NCBI RefSeq assembly: GCF_001887595.1
Contig: NZ_CP017480.1
Span: 2,446,001 to 2,510,000 of the forward strand
Source: Luteibacter rhizovicinus DSM 16549
GTDB lineage: Bacteria; Pseudomonadota; Gammaproteobacteria; Xanthomonadales; Rhodanobacteraceae
DNA: 64,000 bases
Reading direction: 5' to 3'
Below are positions 10,001 through 17,144 of the stretch, piece by piece. Below the pieces are notes generated by a model. That model was not told where the DNA came from, made no database searches, and saw only the letters and a list, made by a program, of their open reading frames with translations. How positions within the stretch are numbered: the stretch's first letter is position 1; each line of letters starts with the position of its first letter. A program made the position numbers and the translations under genes.

Positions 10001-10079
10001 CACCGAGGTCATCGTGCGCGCGGCCGTCGACCGGGTGTTTCCTTCGCGCGCCCGATGGTGGCGGCGTTGGTATGGGTGA
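7050..10079 (+). CDS. Two-component regulator propeller sensor histidine kinase
   Basis: 1009 residues. A signal sequence or anchor (LGLAVGWCLVVPVAAAA) is followed by periplasmic beta-propeller repeats (Reg_prop; for example DGYLWLGTQTGLYRFDG, repeated with GxIWVG/GRLWV motifs through about residue 640). A Y_Y_Y domain ends near residue 750 and one TM helix (WFVLICMLLAFAALWLSFYV) follows. HisKA_3 has phospho-acceptor His803 in ARELHDTLLQ, and a degenerate HATPase has DDGRGID. This is a NarX/UhpB-like kinase class that normally signals to a LuxR-type regulator; none is adjacent. The GTG start at 7050 gives a positively charged signal sequence; GTG 7059 is an alternative. It overlaps the next gene by 8 bp. 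Confidence 0.88.
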   Translation: MKGVRFARAVAAWLGLAVGWCLVVPVAAAADSRARAIDQFYHTAWTVREGAPGQVTALAQTSDGYLWLGTQTGLYRFDGVTFEHYRPREGGDFLASSVASLYAPPSGGLWVGFRYGVASFVEGDRATHYAASSGLPTATIYAIGGTPDGRIWAATFNGLARLDGQRWSLVGASMGLPGNRARNLSVDREGRLWVATDQALAWLPRNGAHFELATHAVGRVNRIAEAPDGSIWVAEADGGVRPAWAGDSPPEDHGPSLNLSSAGLLFDRDGALWMPTLGDGIRRVPRVSDLPRAQIEASGTAAQRFIERDGLSSDYLSAVIQDREGSIWVGGSRGLDRFRVSRLLPAPLSPGASDFALVAAKGHGVWVGTKNRPLTRVDATRVQPGDFPEAITAASRDREATWLAGPHGVWRLKDGMPERFASLPAEDYTGVQAIVGDGKGGAWLSINRPGIYHYTEGAWVYDPMPAIANDPAPLVLMGDSRGRLWMGFARNTIVIRDAGHDTQLGPSDGLAVGNVTALLENSDAVWVGGELGIGVVVGRQARTIVTRGEPLRGVSGLVRDARGDFWANTAQGVARIGAAHMARALQDSAYRPPVTLFDSLDGLPGTPAQFRPLPTAVVADDGRLWFATTSGVVSIDPADVPRNPLPPPVSIRSITTDAGNWPVAATVDLPAHTERLRIGYTATSLAMPERVRFRYRMEGIDTRWRDAGTEREAVYTDPPPGHYRFRVTAANEDGVWNEEGASVTIVVAPTFFQTPWFVLICMLLAFAALWLSFYVRMRRMEAQLRARLHERHAERERIARELHDTLLQSIQGLMMRFQAIANRVPADQPLRIAMEGALDRAEEALVEARDRVRDLRGHAGESFALDVALVELARVYATEHTVPVLVHAAIDMRDMDPLARDELYGIAREAVHNAIAHAEASRIDVVIETEGTELVLRVRDDGRGIDDAVLRGGGRAGHWGLRGIQERAQAIGGTAAFASRVEGGTEVIVRAAVDRVFPSRARWWRRWYG

Positions 10080-10920
10080 TGCGGCGACCCTGCCGTCGAT
10101 GATCGCCGCTCTCACGGCCGACCCGGGCTGGCGCGAGCCGATGGCTTTCCTTTATCGCGCCGAGGCGATCGATCAGCTCGACCTTCACCTGGTCGGTGCG
10201 AGCGGAGCATCGCTGCGCGCGCAAGCCGAGGGCTTGATCGAGGCGATGGAAGCGATCGACCGCGAGCTGTTCGATTTTTTGCGCGGACGCATTCGTCGTG
10301 GCGAGGCGCGCCAGGCGTTGTCGCCCTGGATCGCCAGCGAGGTGATGCCCGGCCAGCACTACGACGCGCTCGATGCCCTGCTAGCCGGCGTCCTCGCGAT
10401 CGATGAGCCCGACGTTGCCGACCCCGCGCCACCGCCGGAGATGGTGTTTTACCAGCCCTCACCCGCGCGGCACATCGTGGACGGTATCCGGCGTGCATCG
10501 ATCTCGGCCAGCGATGCCGTGCTCGACCTCGGCTCGGGGCTCGGCCACGTGCCGATGCTCGTGCACATGCTTACCGGCGCGCGTGCGCGCGGCGTGGAGC
10601 GCGAGCCCGCCTATGTGGACAGTGCGGCGAGGGCCGCCTTTGGACTGGGCCTGGGTCGGGGTGAGGTGGCATTCACCGCCATGGACGCCCGGGACGCCGA
10701 TATGACCGGCGTCGACGTCTTCTATCTGTTCACGCCCTTCCTGGGCACGGTGTTACGCGACGTGCTGGCGAAGATCGAGACCGAGGCGTCCCGGCGGCCG
10801 CTGCGGGTGGTAGCGCTCGGACCCTGCGCCCGGTCCTTTGCGCGAATGCCCTGGTTGCACAGCAGGGATCCCGATCCCGCGGCGACGGATCGTATCGTGG
10901 TGTTTCGTTCCTCGCCCTAG
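10072..10920 (+). CDS. SAM-dependent methyltransferase, class I fold
   Basis: 282 residues. The SAM-binding motif I is VLDLGSGLGHVPMLVHML near residue 150, followed by the acidic GVEREPAYVD (motif II region) and AMDARDADMTGVDVFYLFTP (motif IV region). The N-terminal 130 residues are helical and not recognised. The ATG overlaps the end of the propeller kinase gene, suggesting one transcript. The methyl acceptor is unknown. It ends two bases before a convergent gene. Confidence 0.75.
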   Translation: MGDAATLPSMIAALTADPGWREPMAFLYRAEAIDQLDLHLVGASGASLRAQAEGLIEAMEAIDRELFDFLRGRIRRGEARQALSPWIASEVMPGQHYDALDALLAGVLAIDEPDVADPAPPPEMVFYQPSPARHIVDGIRRASISASDAVLDLGSGLGHVPMLVHMLTGARARGVEREPAYVDSAARAAFGLGLGRGEVAFTAMDARDADMTGVDVFYLFTPFLGTVLRDVLAKIETEASRRPLRVVALGPCARSFARMPWLHSRDPDPAATDRIVVFRSSP

Positions 10921-10922
10921 GC

Positions 10923-11417
10923 TTACCAGCGCCCGCGACCGCCGCCGAAGTTGTTGTTGCCGGCACCGACAGAAATGCTGACGCCGCCCGTCGGGTGCTC
11001 GCAGTCGCCGAACGCCTGGCTGAGGCTGACCACGCCGGCCTGGTAGCTGCCGCTGCCGCCATGGCTGGCGCTGACCACGCCGGTGCTGAGGCTGCCGTGC
11101 ACCTGGGGCTTGTTGTAGGTCGCGTCGTCACAGCGCGGCACGCCGCTGTCGGTCTCGGTATTGGCCATGCGGCCGCTGGTGTCGCCGTAGTAGGCGCCCG
11201 GCGGGTCCTTCGGACGGGGCGGCGTGACCGCCACGCTGCCGCCATTCTTCGGCGCGGTGCCCGCCACACTGCTGGCAGAGGCTGGCGCGGCCGTGCTGCT
11301 GGCCGGCGCCGGCACGTAGTCGGCCGGCAGCCGCAGGTTGAGGGGCTTGCTGGCGTCCTGAGCCCACGACGACGTGGCGACAAGGGCGAGGGCGGCTAGG
11401 ACGGCAACGGCTTTCAT
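10923..11417 (-). CDS. Secreted glycine/serine-rich hypothetical protein
   Basis: 164 residues, not recognised. The N-terminus is a clear signal peptide (MKAVAVLAALALVATSSWAQ). A proline/alanine/serine linker (about 20-60) follows. The C-terminal half has two cysteines (PRCDDAT and GDCEHP), repeated SxGVVS segments and a glycine/asparagine tail ending in GGGRGRW. The ATG at 11417 has GGAG nine bases upstream; a GTG nine bases earlier is possible but would lengthen the signal peptide oddly. Probably periplasmic or surface-exposed. Confidence 0.7.
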   Translation of the reverse strand: MKAVAVLAALALVATSSWAQDASKPLNLRLPADYVPAPASSTAAPASASSVAGTAPKNGGSVAVTPPRPKDPPGAYYGDTSGRMANTETDSGVPRCDDATYNKPQVHGSLSTGVVSASHGGSGSYQAGVVSLSQAFGDCEHPTGGVSISVGAGNNNFGGGRGRW

Positions 11418-11522
11418 GGGGAACACTCCGGGGACAGGCTCTCGAACGCTCGAGGGCGCGTCCGGTGTACCGGCCTTTGAAAGCCGGATGCCGGTCGGAG
11501 TTCCCGGCCGGCCCGGTCCACT

Positions 11523-12329
11523 TTACTCCGCGAGTGCCTCGTCGGCGTCTTCGGGGACGCTTTCGCCCAGACGCACGCGGAGAGCGTCGATCTCGCGACG
11601 GAGGTTGCGGTTCTCCGCCTCGAGGTCGGCTACCTGCTCGCGCAGGGCTTTCACCTCGTCGGTGGGCTTTTCGCGGGGCTTGCGCTTGGACTCGCGGACC
11701 CGCTTGGCGGCCTGCTTCAGTTCGTCGTCGCCGGCGGTGGCGGCCGCCCGCTGTTCGTCCTCGGGCAGGCTGGCCACGGCGGCGGCGGCACTGATCGAGA
11801 GCGCGCCGGACTTGACGGCGGCGACCACCTCGGGGGCGGCCTCCTTGCGGATCTTTTCGATCATGCCGACCTGGTTGCTGCTGATCCGGGCCTCGCGGGC
11901 GATGTCCTTGCGGCTGTCGACCGGCGCGGGCTTGGGCGGCTTGGGCGCGGCGGGCTGGGCATCGGTGGTGTCGAAGGGCACGTCCGATTCGGCGAGCTGT
12001 GCGCGGCGCTCGGCGAGGATCTCGCGCTTGCGCAGGGCGAGCACGCCACGCTGGAAGTCCGACACGCTGCGCCGACCCAGGTGCTGCTCGATCATCCACA
12101 AGTGGACGTCGTCGATCGAACGGAAGCGTTCGTTCTGCACCGTCTGGAAGGGAATGTCGTGTTTGCGGCAGATGCCGTATCGGTTGTGGCCGTCGACCAG
12201 CGTGTCGCCCCAAAGCACCAGGGCGTCGCGGCAGCCCTCGCTAAGCAGGCTGCGCTCCAGCGACTCGTACTCGTCGGGGGTCAGCGGGTCGATGTAGGCC
12301 TTGAGTTCTTCGTTGACGACGATGTGCAT
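11523..12329 (-). CDS. Orphan ParB N-terminal-domain protein
   Basis: 268 residues. The N-terminus resembles the ParB/Srx nuclease-like fold: IDPLTPDEYESLERSLLSEG, then VDGHNRYGICRKHDIPF in the place of the ParB VDG..R motif. A helix-turn-helix-like segment follows (DIAREARISSNQVGMIEKI). A lysine/arginine-rich linker leads to a C-terminal coiled coil with heptads (LREQVADLEAENRNLRREIDAL). There is no parA beside it and no plasmid genes, so a chromosomal DNA-binding regulator is more likely than a partition factor. The start was set at ATG 12329 because upstream residues are not family-like. Confidence 0.72.
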   Translation of the reverse strand: MHIVVNEELKAYIDPLTPDEYESLERSLLSEGCRDALVLWGDTLVDGHNRYGICRKHDIPFQTVQNERFRSIDDVHLWMIEQHLGRRSVSDFQRGVLALRKREILAERRAQLAESDVPFDTTDAQPAAPKPPKPAPVDSRKDIAREARISSNQVGMIEKIRKEAAPEVVAAVKSGALSISAAAAVASLPEDEQRAAATAGDDELKQAAKRVRESKRKPREKPTDEVKALREQVADLEAENRNLRREIDALRVRLGESVPEDADEALAE

Positions 12330-12543
12330 GACGGGCTGCCCTGTAAACCACAACCCACCATTCTACCGGAACCCCCTGGAAGCGACGGCGCGGGTCGCAT
12401 CGCCGAATTCCCTCCGCCGCCTTTTTGTTGCAAACTTATAGTTGTCATGGCAGGGGCTTCCATGACCCACAAGGACACCGGATTCACGCCACGGCGTGCG
12501 TCTGATCGCGCTTGCGCTCGGCGCATGGTTTGGGGAAAACACG

Positions 12544-13377
12544 ATGAATGGATTGGCAAGGATGTTGGCAGCCGCGCTCGCGCTGTCGTGGGTGACCTTC
12601 GTCGCCCAGGCGTCTCCGGTATCGGAGCTGCCGTGGAAATTCGGGCCCACCAAGGTGCAGGTCGGCCCGCAGGCGACGCTGGACGTACCCAAGGGCTACG
12701 CCTTCCTCGATCCTGAAGGCACCAAGCGTCTCAACGTGCTGATGGAAAATCCGCCCGACCAGACCGACACGTATACGCTGGCTCCGGAAGACATGGCCTG
12801 GACCGCGTTCTTCGACTACGACGACATCGGCTACGTCAAGGACGATGAAAAGCTCGACGCCGACGACATCCTGAAGAATGTTCGCGAAGGCACGGAGCAG
12901 AGCAACAAGGAGCGACGTTCGCGCGGCTGGGACACGCTCACCCTCATCGGCTGGAAGAACCCGCCGAAGTACGACAACGAGTTCAAGTCGCTGGCCTGGT
13001 CGTTCATCGCGCGCAACGACAAGGCGCAGACCGAGGTGGTGAACTACAACGCGCGCATCCTCGGCCGTAGCGGCGTGATGAACGTCGTTCTCGTCGCCGA
13101 TCCGGACGGGCTCGCCACGGCGGTCAACCAGTTCAAGGGCACGATGGGTGGCTTCGCTTTCGCACCGGGCCAGGCGTATACGGACTTCCATAGTGGCGAC
13201 AAGGTGGCCGAGTACGGCCTTGCCGCGCTGATCACCGGTGGCGTTGCCGCGGTGGCCGCGAAGAAGGGCTTCTTCGCGATCATCGGTACCTTCCTTGCGG
13301 CCGCGTGGAAGTTCATCCTGATCGGCTTTGCCGCGCTGGGTGGCGCCATCAAGCGCCTGTTCGGCCGCAAGGCGTAA
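12544..13377 (+). CDS. DUF2167 family membrane-anchored protein
   Basis: 277 residues. A signal peptide (about 1-23) is followed by the DUF2167 pattern: VQVGPQATLDVPKGYAFLDP, then ENPPDQTDTY and MAWTAFFDYDDIGYVKDDE. The C-terminus has two hydrophobic segments (ALITGGVAAVAA and FFAIIGTFLAAAWKFILIGF) and a basic tail. The family is widespread in Proteobacteria with no established function. First gene of a tight four-gene cluster; the next starts 8 bp downstream. Confidence 0.85.
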   Translation: MNGLARMLAAALALSWVTFVAQASPVSELPWKFGPTKVQVGPQATLDVPKGYAFLDPEGTKRLNVLMENPPDQTDTYTLAPEDMAWTAFFDYDDIGYVKDDEKLDADDILKNVREGTEQSNKERRSRGWDTLTLIGWKNPPKYDNEFKSLAWSFIARNDKAQTEVVNYNARILGRSGVMNVVLVADPDGLATAVNQFKGTMGGFAFAPGQAYTDFHSGDKVAEYGLAALITGGVAAVAAKKGFFAIIGTFLAAAWKFILIGFAALGGAIKRLFGRKA

Positions 13378-13385
13378 CGAGGCTC

Positions 13386-14099
13386 ATGCTCCTGACCTCA
13401 TGGTGGCTGCTCGTTGGCGTCGTCGGCATGTATCTGTACGACGCCACCTTGCTGCTTTACCACAACGAGGTCGTGCTCTTCGAGCGACGCGACGGTTCGT
13501 GGTCGTTCTCGGTGGGCTCGGACTTCGAGCTCGCCGGGCGCCATGTCTATGTTCCTGCCTTGCTCGCGCCGCATCGCGCCGAACTCCGCCTTCGCTGGTC
13601 ATCGGCGCGGGTGCCGTCGGCACTGACAGCACCGCGTGGGCTGCGGGCCTGGCGGATCGGCGTCGCGGCATCGGCCTTGCCCGTGACGCTGGTGGCCATG
13701 ATCTTCGCGGTGCTCCCGGTCGTGCTCCTGAGCAACGTGCTCGTGCTGCTTGGCTGGATGGTTGCCGTGTACGCGGCCATCGCGTTTGCGGTCTTCCGCG
13801 TGTGGCGCCTGCGCAAGGTTACCGGTATCGGCGGCAAGGAATTCACCGGCATCGCATCCGATGCACTCCTGTGCGCCCCGTATTCGCTCGATCTGGTCCG
13901 CAAGCAGGGCCTGCATGCCGCCGGTCGCTTCGATCTCGTATCGACCGCACGGCGCCTGCTCGACGCGGGCGAGCGTCTTCGCCTGGCAGGGGCGATTCGT
14001 GGCAGGCTCCAGCGGCAGATGGACATCGAAGAGGCGGGCAGTGAGCGCCATGCCCAATTGACTACCTATCTCCAACACATCGAAGGCGCGCTGGCATGA
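13386..14099 (+). CDS. Hypothetical inner-membrane protein
   Basis: 237 residues, family not recognised. Hydrophobic segments lie at 5-25 (WWLLVGVVGMYLYDATLL), about 98-118 and about 120-140. A cytosolic-looking basic, leucine-rich C-terminal half of about 90 residues follows and ends in a short amphipathic helix. It starts 8 bp after the DUF2167 gene and its stop overlaps the following J-domain gene by 4 bp (ATGA), so the three are probably one translationally coupled unit. Confidence 0.75.
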   Translation: MLLTSWWLLVGVVGMYLYDATLLLYHNEVVLFERRDGSWSFSVGSDFELAGRHVYVPALLAPHRAELRLRWSSARVPSALTAPRGLRAWRIGVAASALPVTLVAMIFAVLPVVLLSNVLVLLGWMVAVYAAIAFAVFRVWRLRKVTGIGGKEFTGIASDALLCAPYSLDLVRKQGLHAAGRFDLVSTARRLLDAGERLRLAGAIRGRLQRQMDIEEAGSERHAQLTTYLQHIEGALA

Positions 14100-14425
14100 C
14101 CCTGGCCGACATCATCGTTATCGCCATCTGCCTGGCACTGGGCTACAAATTCGCTTCATCGATGATGAGTAAATCGGAGAAGCCGGCAGCAGAGCCGCAC
14201 CGCCCCGAGCCGCCGAACCTTTTCCAGCGTCAGCCGCCCTGGCATGACGTGCTGGGCGTTCCGCCCGATGCGACGCAGGAGCAGATCGTCAGTGCCTACC
14301 GCGCACGGATGAGTGAGTACCACCCGGACAAGGTGGCCAACCTCGGCCCGGATATCCGTGCGCTGGCCGAGCAGAAGGCAAAAGAAATCAATGCAGCGTA
14401 TGCCGAAGCCACGGCCGGCCACTGA
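14096..14425 (+). CDS. Membrane-anchored J-domain (DnaJ-like) protein
   Basis: 109 residues. An N-terminal TM helix (LADIIVIAICLALGYKFAS) is followed by a short linker and then a J domain: WHDVLGVPPDATQEQIVSAY, then the diagnostic HPD in MSEYHPDKVAN and EINAAYAEA. J domains stimulate DnaK/Hsp70 ATPase, and the anchor would recruit Hsp70 to the membrane. It lacks the zinc and C-terminal domains of DnaJ. Its start overlaps the upstream membrane-protein gene. Confidence 0.88.
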   Translation: MTLADIIVIAICLALGYKFASSMMSKSEKPAAEPHRPEPPNLFQRQPPWHDVLGVPPDATQEQIVSAYRARMSEYHPDKVANLGPDIRALAEQKAKEINAAYAEATAGH

Positions 14426-14450
14426 AGGCCAACGGACAGGGGATGAGTTG

Positions 14451-15023
14451 ATGATGAAGAAAGCATGGTGCGCGGCGACTCTCGCGATCGGCCTCGTTTC
14501 CGCCGGGCATGTGCGGGCCGTCGAGGGTCTGAGCGATGCGGTCGGTAAGGAGGAGATGTGCAAGCACACGCTCTGCCAGCACGACATCCGCGTCACCCTG
14601 AAAACCAAGGATGGCGGCACGTACGACCATACCTTCGATGTGCTGCCGGGAACGGTACAGCCCTTCGGTCTGGCTATCGTCGCAGGCCAGGCCCTCAATC
14701 TCGAAGCGGATGTCACCGGTGACACCGTGTCGAACTTCCGTGCCGTCGCCGTAGTGACGCACCCGGAGAAGACACTGACGGCGAGTCTGGAGCAGTCGCC
14801 CAAAGGCGACATGATTCTGTCGCTTCACAATCCCTTCGATCGGCCCCTCAAGTTCGACATGGGCATCATGCCGCTCGACAATGACAAGGTACTGGCGACG
14901 TCGAGCTGCCCGATCAAGGCGGGTATGTCGTCGTTCGAGATGTGGCCCGGCGCCCTGTTTCAGGTGCTGCTGACCAAGCCACGGTTCGTCGGTACGACGG
15001 GCAAGGCGATGAACTGCGATTGA
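14451..15023 (+). CDS. Secreted hypothetical protein
   Basis: 190 residues with a signal peptide (MMKKAWCAATLAIGLVSAGHVRA). The mature part is beta-rich: a Cys pair in MCKHTLCQHD, then strands such as VTLKTKDGGTYDHTFDVLPG. Two further cysteines (SSCPIK and MNCD at the C-terminus) could form disulfides in the periplasm. The fold is not recognised. It lies 25 bp after the J-domain gene in the same direction and is probably the last gene of that operon. Confidence 0.72.
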   Translation: MMKKAWCAATLAIGLVSAGHVRAVEGLSDAVGKEEMCKHTLCQHDIRVTLKTKDGGTYDHTFDVLPGTVQPFGLAIVAGQALNLEADVTGDTVSNFRAVAVVTHPEKTLTASLEQSPKGDMILSLHNPFDRPLKFDMGIMPLDNDKVLATSSCPIKAGMSSFEMWPGALFQVLLTKPRFVGTTGKAMNCD

Positions 15024-15026
15024 GCC

Positions 15027-15476
15027 TTAAAAGATGACGTGGGGATACGGATAGCGATCAGCCGGCTTATCGCAGTAGGAAAGACCCTCGGTGTAGATGT
15101 CGCCGAGTTCCTTCTCGGAAGCCAGGGGATGTATAGCCAGATACCCTCTCGCCGCAACCAGGGCACCGGCATCCGTCGGCCTGCAAGGGATGTATCGGGG
15201 CAGGTTGGCTAAGCGCACGAGGCTGGAGCTAAGCATCGTGGTTTCGCTGGCTCGGTGCACGGACAGATCGTCGTCGCCGAGCAGGCGCAACGAAACGCGG
15301 ACCTGGCCAAGCGTCTGGACGCGGTCATGGTCCAGGATCATCATGCCGAGCGTCGCGTTGTACACCTGGAAGCCGAACTTCGTGCCGCCCCAGAATGCAA
15401 GAATGGCGATGGCGAGCCAGACGACATGCACCACCCATCGTCTTGGTTTGCGCACCGTGGCGGATGATTCGGTCAT
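15027..15476 (-). CDS. Small single-pass membrane hypothetical protein
   Basis: 149 residues, not recognised. One TM helix (WVVHVVWLAIAILAFWGGTKFGF) sits near residues 14-36. A periplasm-facing domain of about 110 residues follows, ending in DRYPYPHVIF. Of two close ATGs, 15476 was chosen because AAGGA sits six bases upstream. It is divergent from the PhyH-type gene with a 64-bp gap, and its stop is three bases from the end of the preceding gene on the other strand. Confidence 0.7.
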   Translation of the reverse strand: MTESSATVRKPRRWVVHVVWLAIAILAFWGGTKFGFQVYNATLGMMILDHDRVQTLGQVRVSLRLLGDDDLSVHRASETTMLSSSLVRLANLPRYIPCRPTDAGALVAARGYLAIHPLASEKELGDIYTEGLSYCDKPADRYPYPHVIF

Positions 15477-15540
15477 GGGCATCCTTTCGTGATGACGTGA
15501 TGCTAGCGGATGCGTCAGGCGCTCCGGAAGAGGAGGACGT

Positions 15541-16224
15541 GTGACCGAAGTTGATGTGGCCATGAGCCGTGCCGTCACGTTCGCACGTGACGGCTTTGCC
15601 ATTCTGCCGCGCATTGTCGCGGCGTCATCTTGTGACGCGCTAGTCGAAGATCTCGAAGCGTTGCCTCTGGCCGGCGCAGGTTCGCGAGCGCTCTTGTCGT
15701 TCGAGGGCATCGGTTCGCTGGGACGATCGCTGGCCAGCCATCCATTGATTGCGACGCTGCTGGCACCCGGTGCGCAAGCCGTGCAATGCACGCTGTTCTC
15801 CAAATCCGATACATCGGCGTGGTCGGTGACACCCCATCAGGACCTGAGCATTCCGGTGCACGAACGCCACGACACGATTGGCTGGTCGGGTTGGTCGCAC
15901 AAGGAAGGCATGTGGTTCGCCCAGCCGCCCGTCGAGGTGCTTGAGCAGTTTGTCGCGGTGCGACTGCAACTGGACGACAACGCGGCGGAGACGGGGCCTC
16001 TGGAAGTCGTTCCCGGCACGCACCGGATGGGGCGTCTGTCGAGTGAGGCTATCCGGGATGCTGCCGCATCCTGCAAAGTGCCCTGCGTGGTCGAGCGCGG
16101 CGGCGTGGTTGTCCTCCGTCCGCTGCTGATCCACTCGTCGGCGAAAGGGCGTACGGCAGGGAATCGCCGGGTACTTCATTTTCTCTACGGCCCGCCCCTG
16201 CCAGGCACTTGTAAGCGTGGTTGA
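15541..16224 (+). CDS. Phytanoyl-CoA dioxygenase (PhyH) family oxygenase
   Basis: 227 residues, cytoplasmic. Non-haem Fe(II)/2-oxoglutarate oxygenase pattern: the metal pair HxD in TPHQDLSIP, the distal His in LLIHSSAKG, and the 2-oxoglutarate-binding Arg in GNRRVLHFLYG. The GTG start at 15541 has AGGAGG four bases before it. The substrate is unknown. The last codons and stop lie inside the palindromic operator of the following MarR gene, so a bound repressor could also affect the 3' end of this transcript. Confidence 0.83.
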   Translation: MTEVDVAMSRAVTFARDGFAILPRIVAASSCDALVEDLEALPLAGAGSRALLSFEGIGSLGRSLASHPLIATLLAPGAQAVQCTLFSKSDTSAWSVTPHQDLSIPVHERHDTIGWSGWSHKEGMWFAQPPVEVLEQFVAVRLQLDDNAAETGPLEVVPGTHRMGRLSSEAIRDAAASCKVPCVVERGGVVVLRPLLIHSSAKGRTAGNRRVLHFLYGPPLPGTCKRG

Positions 16225-16251
16225 TAGTCAACTATATTGACTATCAACCAC
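16217..16251. promoter_or_regulatory. Perfect MarR-type operator, 15-bp arms
   Basis: GTGGTTGATAGTCAA and TTGACTATCAACCAC are exact reverse complements around a 5-nt CTATA. Such TAGTCAA/TTGACTA dyads are typical of MarR-family binding sites. It lies 20-54 bp upstream of the MarR start, pointing to autoregulation, and overlaps the stop of the PhyH gene. Confidence 0.75.
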
Positions 16252-16270
16252 ATTGATGAGGTGCGCTGCC

Positions 16271-16741
16271 ATGGCCCGTGACCAACCCGCCTGGTATGAA
16301 GACATCGTTGTGCCCGCGCTGCTCAGGCACGCTCGCGGCACCTACGCTGCCGCGATGCGCCGTGCGCTCGACGAGGCCGGCTACGACGACATTCCCGAAA
16401 ATGGCCTGTATGTGATCGGCGGCCTGGCGGGGGATGCCAGTGACGTCCCGCTGGGGCGACTGGTCCAGGAACTTCGCATTTCCAAGCAGGCTGCCGGGCA
16501 ACTCGTCGACACCCTGGTTACCCGGGGTTACCTGACGCGTGAAGGCGATCCCGTGGATCGTCGCAAGCTGGTCATCACGCTGACCGAGCGTGGCCTCGAT
16601 GCCGCCGATGTGCAGGGCGCCGCGCGCGATCGCATCGACGCGGATCTGCACGCGCGTATCGGCGACAGTGGACTTCGCGCGTTGAAACGAGGGCTCGCCG
16701 CCCTCGTCGAGATCGGACGCAAGGATCGTGAGTCGACCTGA
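16271..16741 (+). CDS. MarR family transcriptional regulator
   Basis: 156 residues. The winged helix-turn-helix is seen in VPLGRLVQELRISKQAAGQL and VDTLVTRGYL, followed by the wing DPVDRRKLVITLTERG with the DxR(R)K motif of MarR proteins. Helical N- and C-termini would form the dimer interface. The ATG at 16271 was preferred over an upstream in-frame ATG that lies next to the operator. A VOC-family gene follows 27 bp downstream; together they look like a repressor and its target. The ligand is unknown. Confidence 0.88.
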   Translation: MARDQPAWYEDIVVPALLRHARGTYAAAMRRALDEAGYDDIPENGLYVIGGLAGDASDVPLGRLVQELRISKQAAGQLVDTLVTRGYLTREGDPVDRRKLVITLTERGLDAADVQGAARDRIDADLHARIGDSGLRALKRGLAALVEIGRKDREST

Positions 16742-16768
16742 CTCGCATTACCCGACGAGGAAAGCGCA

Positions 16769-17140
16769 GTGACGATGGAAACGGTAGAGATCAAGGCCTT
16801 CGTGCCAGCGAAGGATTTCGAGTTGTCGAAACGCTTTTACAGCGACGTCGGATTCACCGTGGCGTGGTCGTCCGACGATCTGGCCTATCTCAAGGCGGGA
16901 GAAACCAGCTTTCTCCTGCAGAAGTTCTACGTCAAGGAGCACGCCGAGAACGTCATGATGCACATGCTCGTCGTCGACGTGGCCGCCTGGTGGCAGCACC
17001 TGCAGGCCCAGGACATCGCCGGACGCTACGGCGTGCGGGTCGTTCCGCCTGCCGACCAACCCTGGGGCATGCGCGACTTTGTACTGATCGATCCCACGGG
17101 CGTACTGTGGCGGATCGGCCAGAACATCGACGTCGTTTGA
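16769..17140 (+). CDS. VOC family (glyoxalase/bleomycin-resistance fold) protein
   Basis: 123 residues, one vicinal-oxygen-chelate domain. Paired beta-alpha-beta modules are seen: KAFVPAKDFELSKRFYSDVGF with LKAGETSFLLQ, and MHMLVVDVAAWWQHL with DFVLIDPTGVLWRI. This resembles glyoxalase superfamily proteins used in antibiotic or electrophile resistance. The GTG start has GAGG eight bases upstream; ATG 16775 would be too far from it. Probably co-transcribed with and controlled by the adjacent MarR regulator. Confidence 0.82.
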   Translation: MTMETVEIKAFVPAKDFELSKRFYSDVGFTVAWSSDDLAYLKAGETSFLLQKFYVKEHAENVMMHMLVVDVAAWWQHLQAQDIAGRYGVRVVPPADQPWGMRDFVLIDPTGVLWRIGQNIDVV

Positions 17141-17144
17141 TTCG

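Noticed and set aside
7830..10115. 761-residue minus-strand open frame
   Set aside because: Shadow of the propeller kinase, no recognisable sequence or ribosome site.
11523..12329. Plasmid or integrated-element partition locus
   Set aside because: The ParB-like gene has no parA, no replication or conjugation genes and no parS-like array nearby.
16211..16260. Intrinsic terminator of the PhyH gene
   Set aside because: The palindrome is AT-rich, lacks a T-tract and has MarR-operator sequence, so an operator is the better reading.
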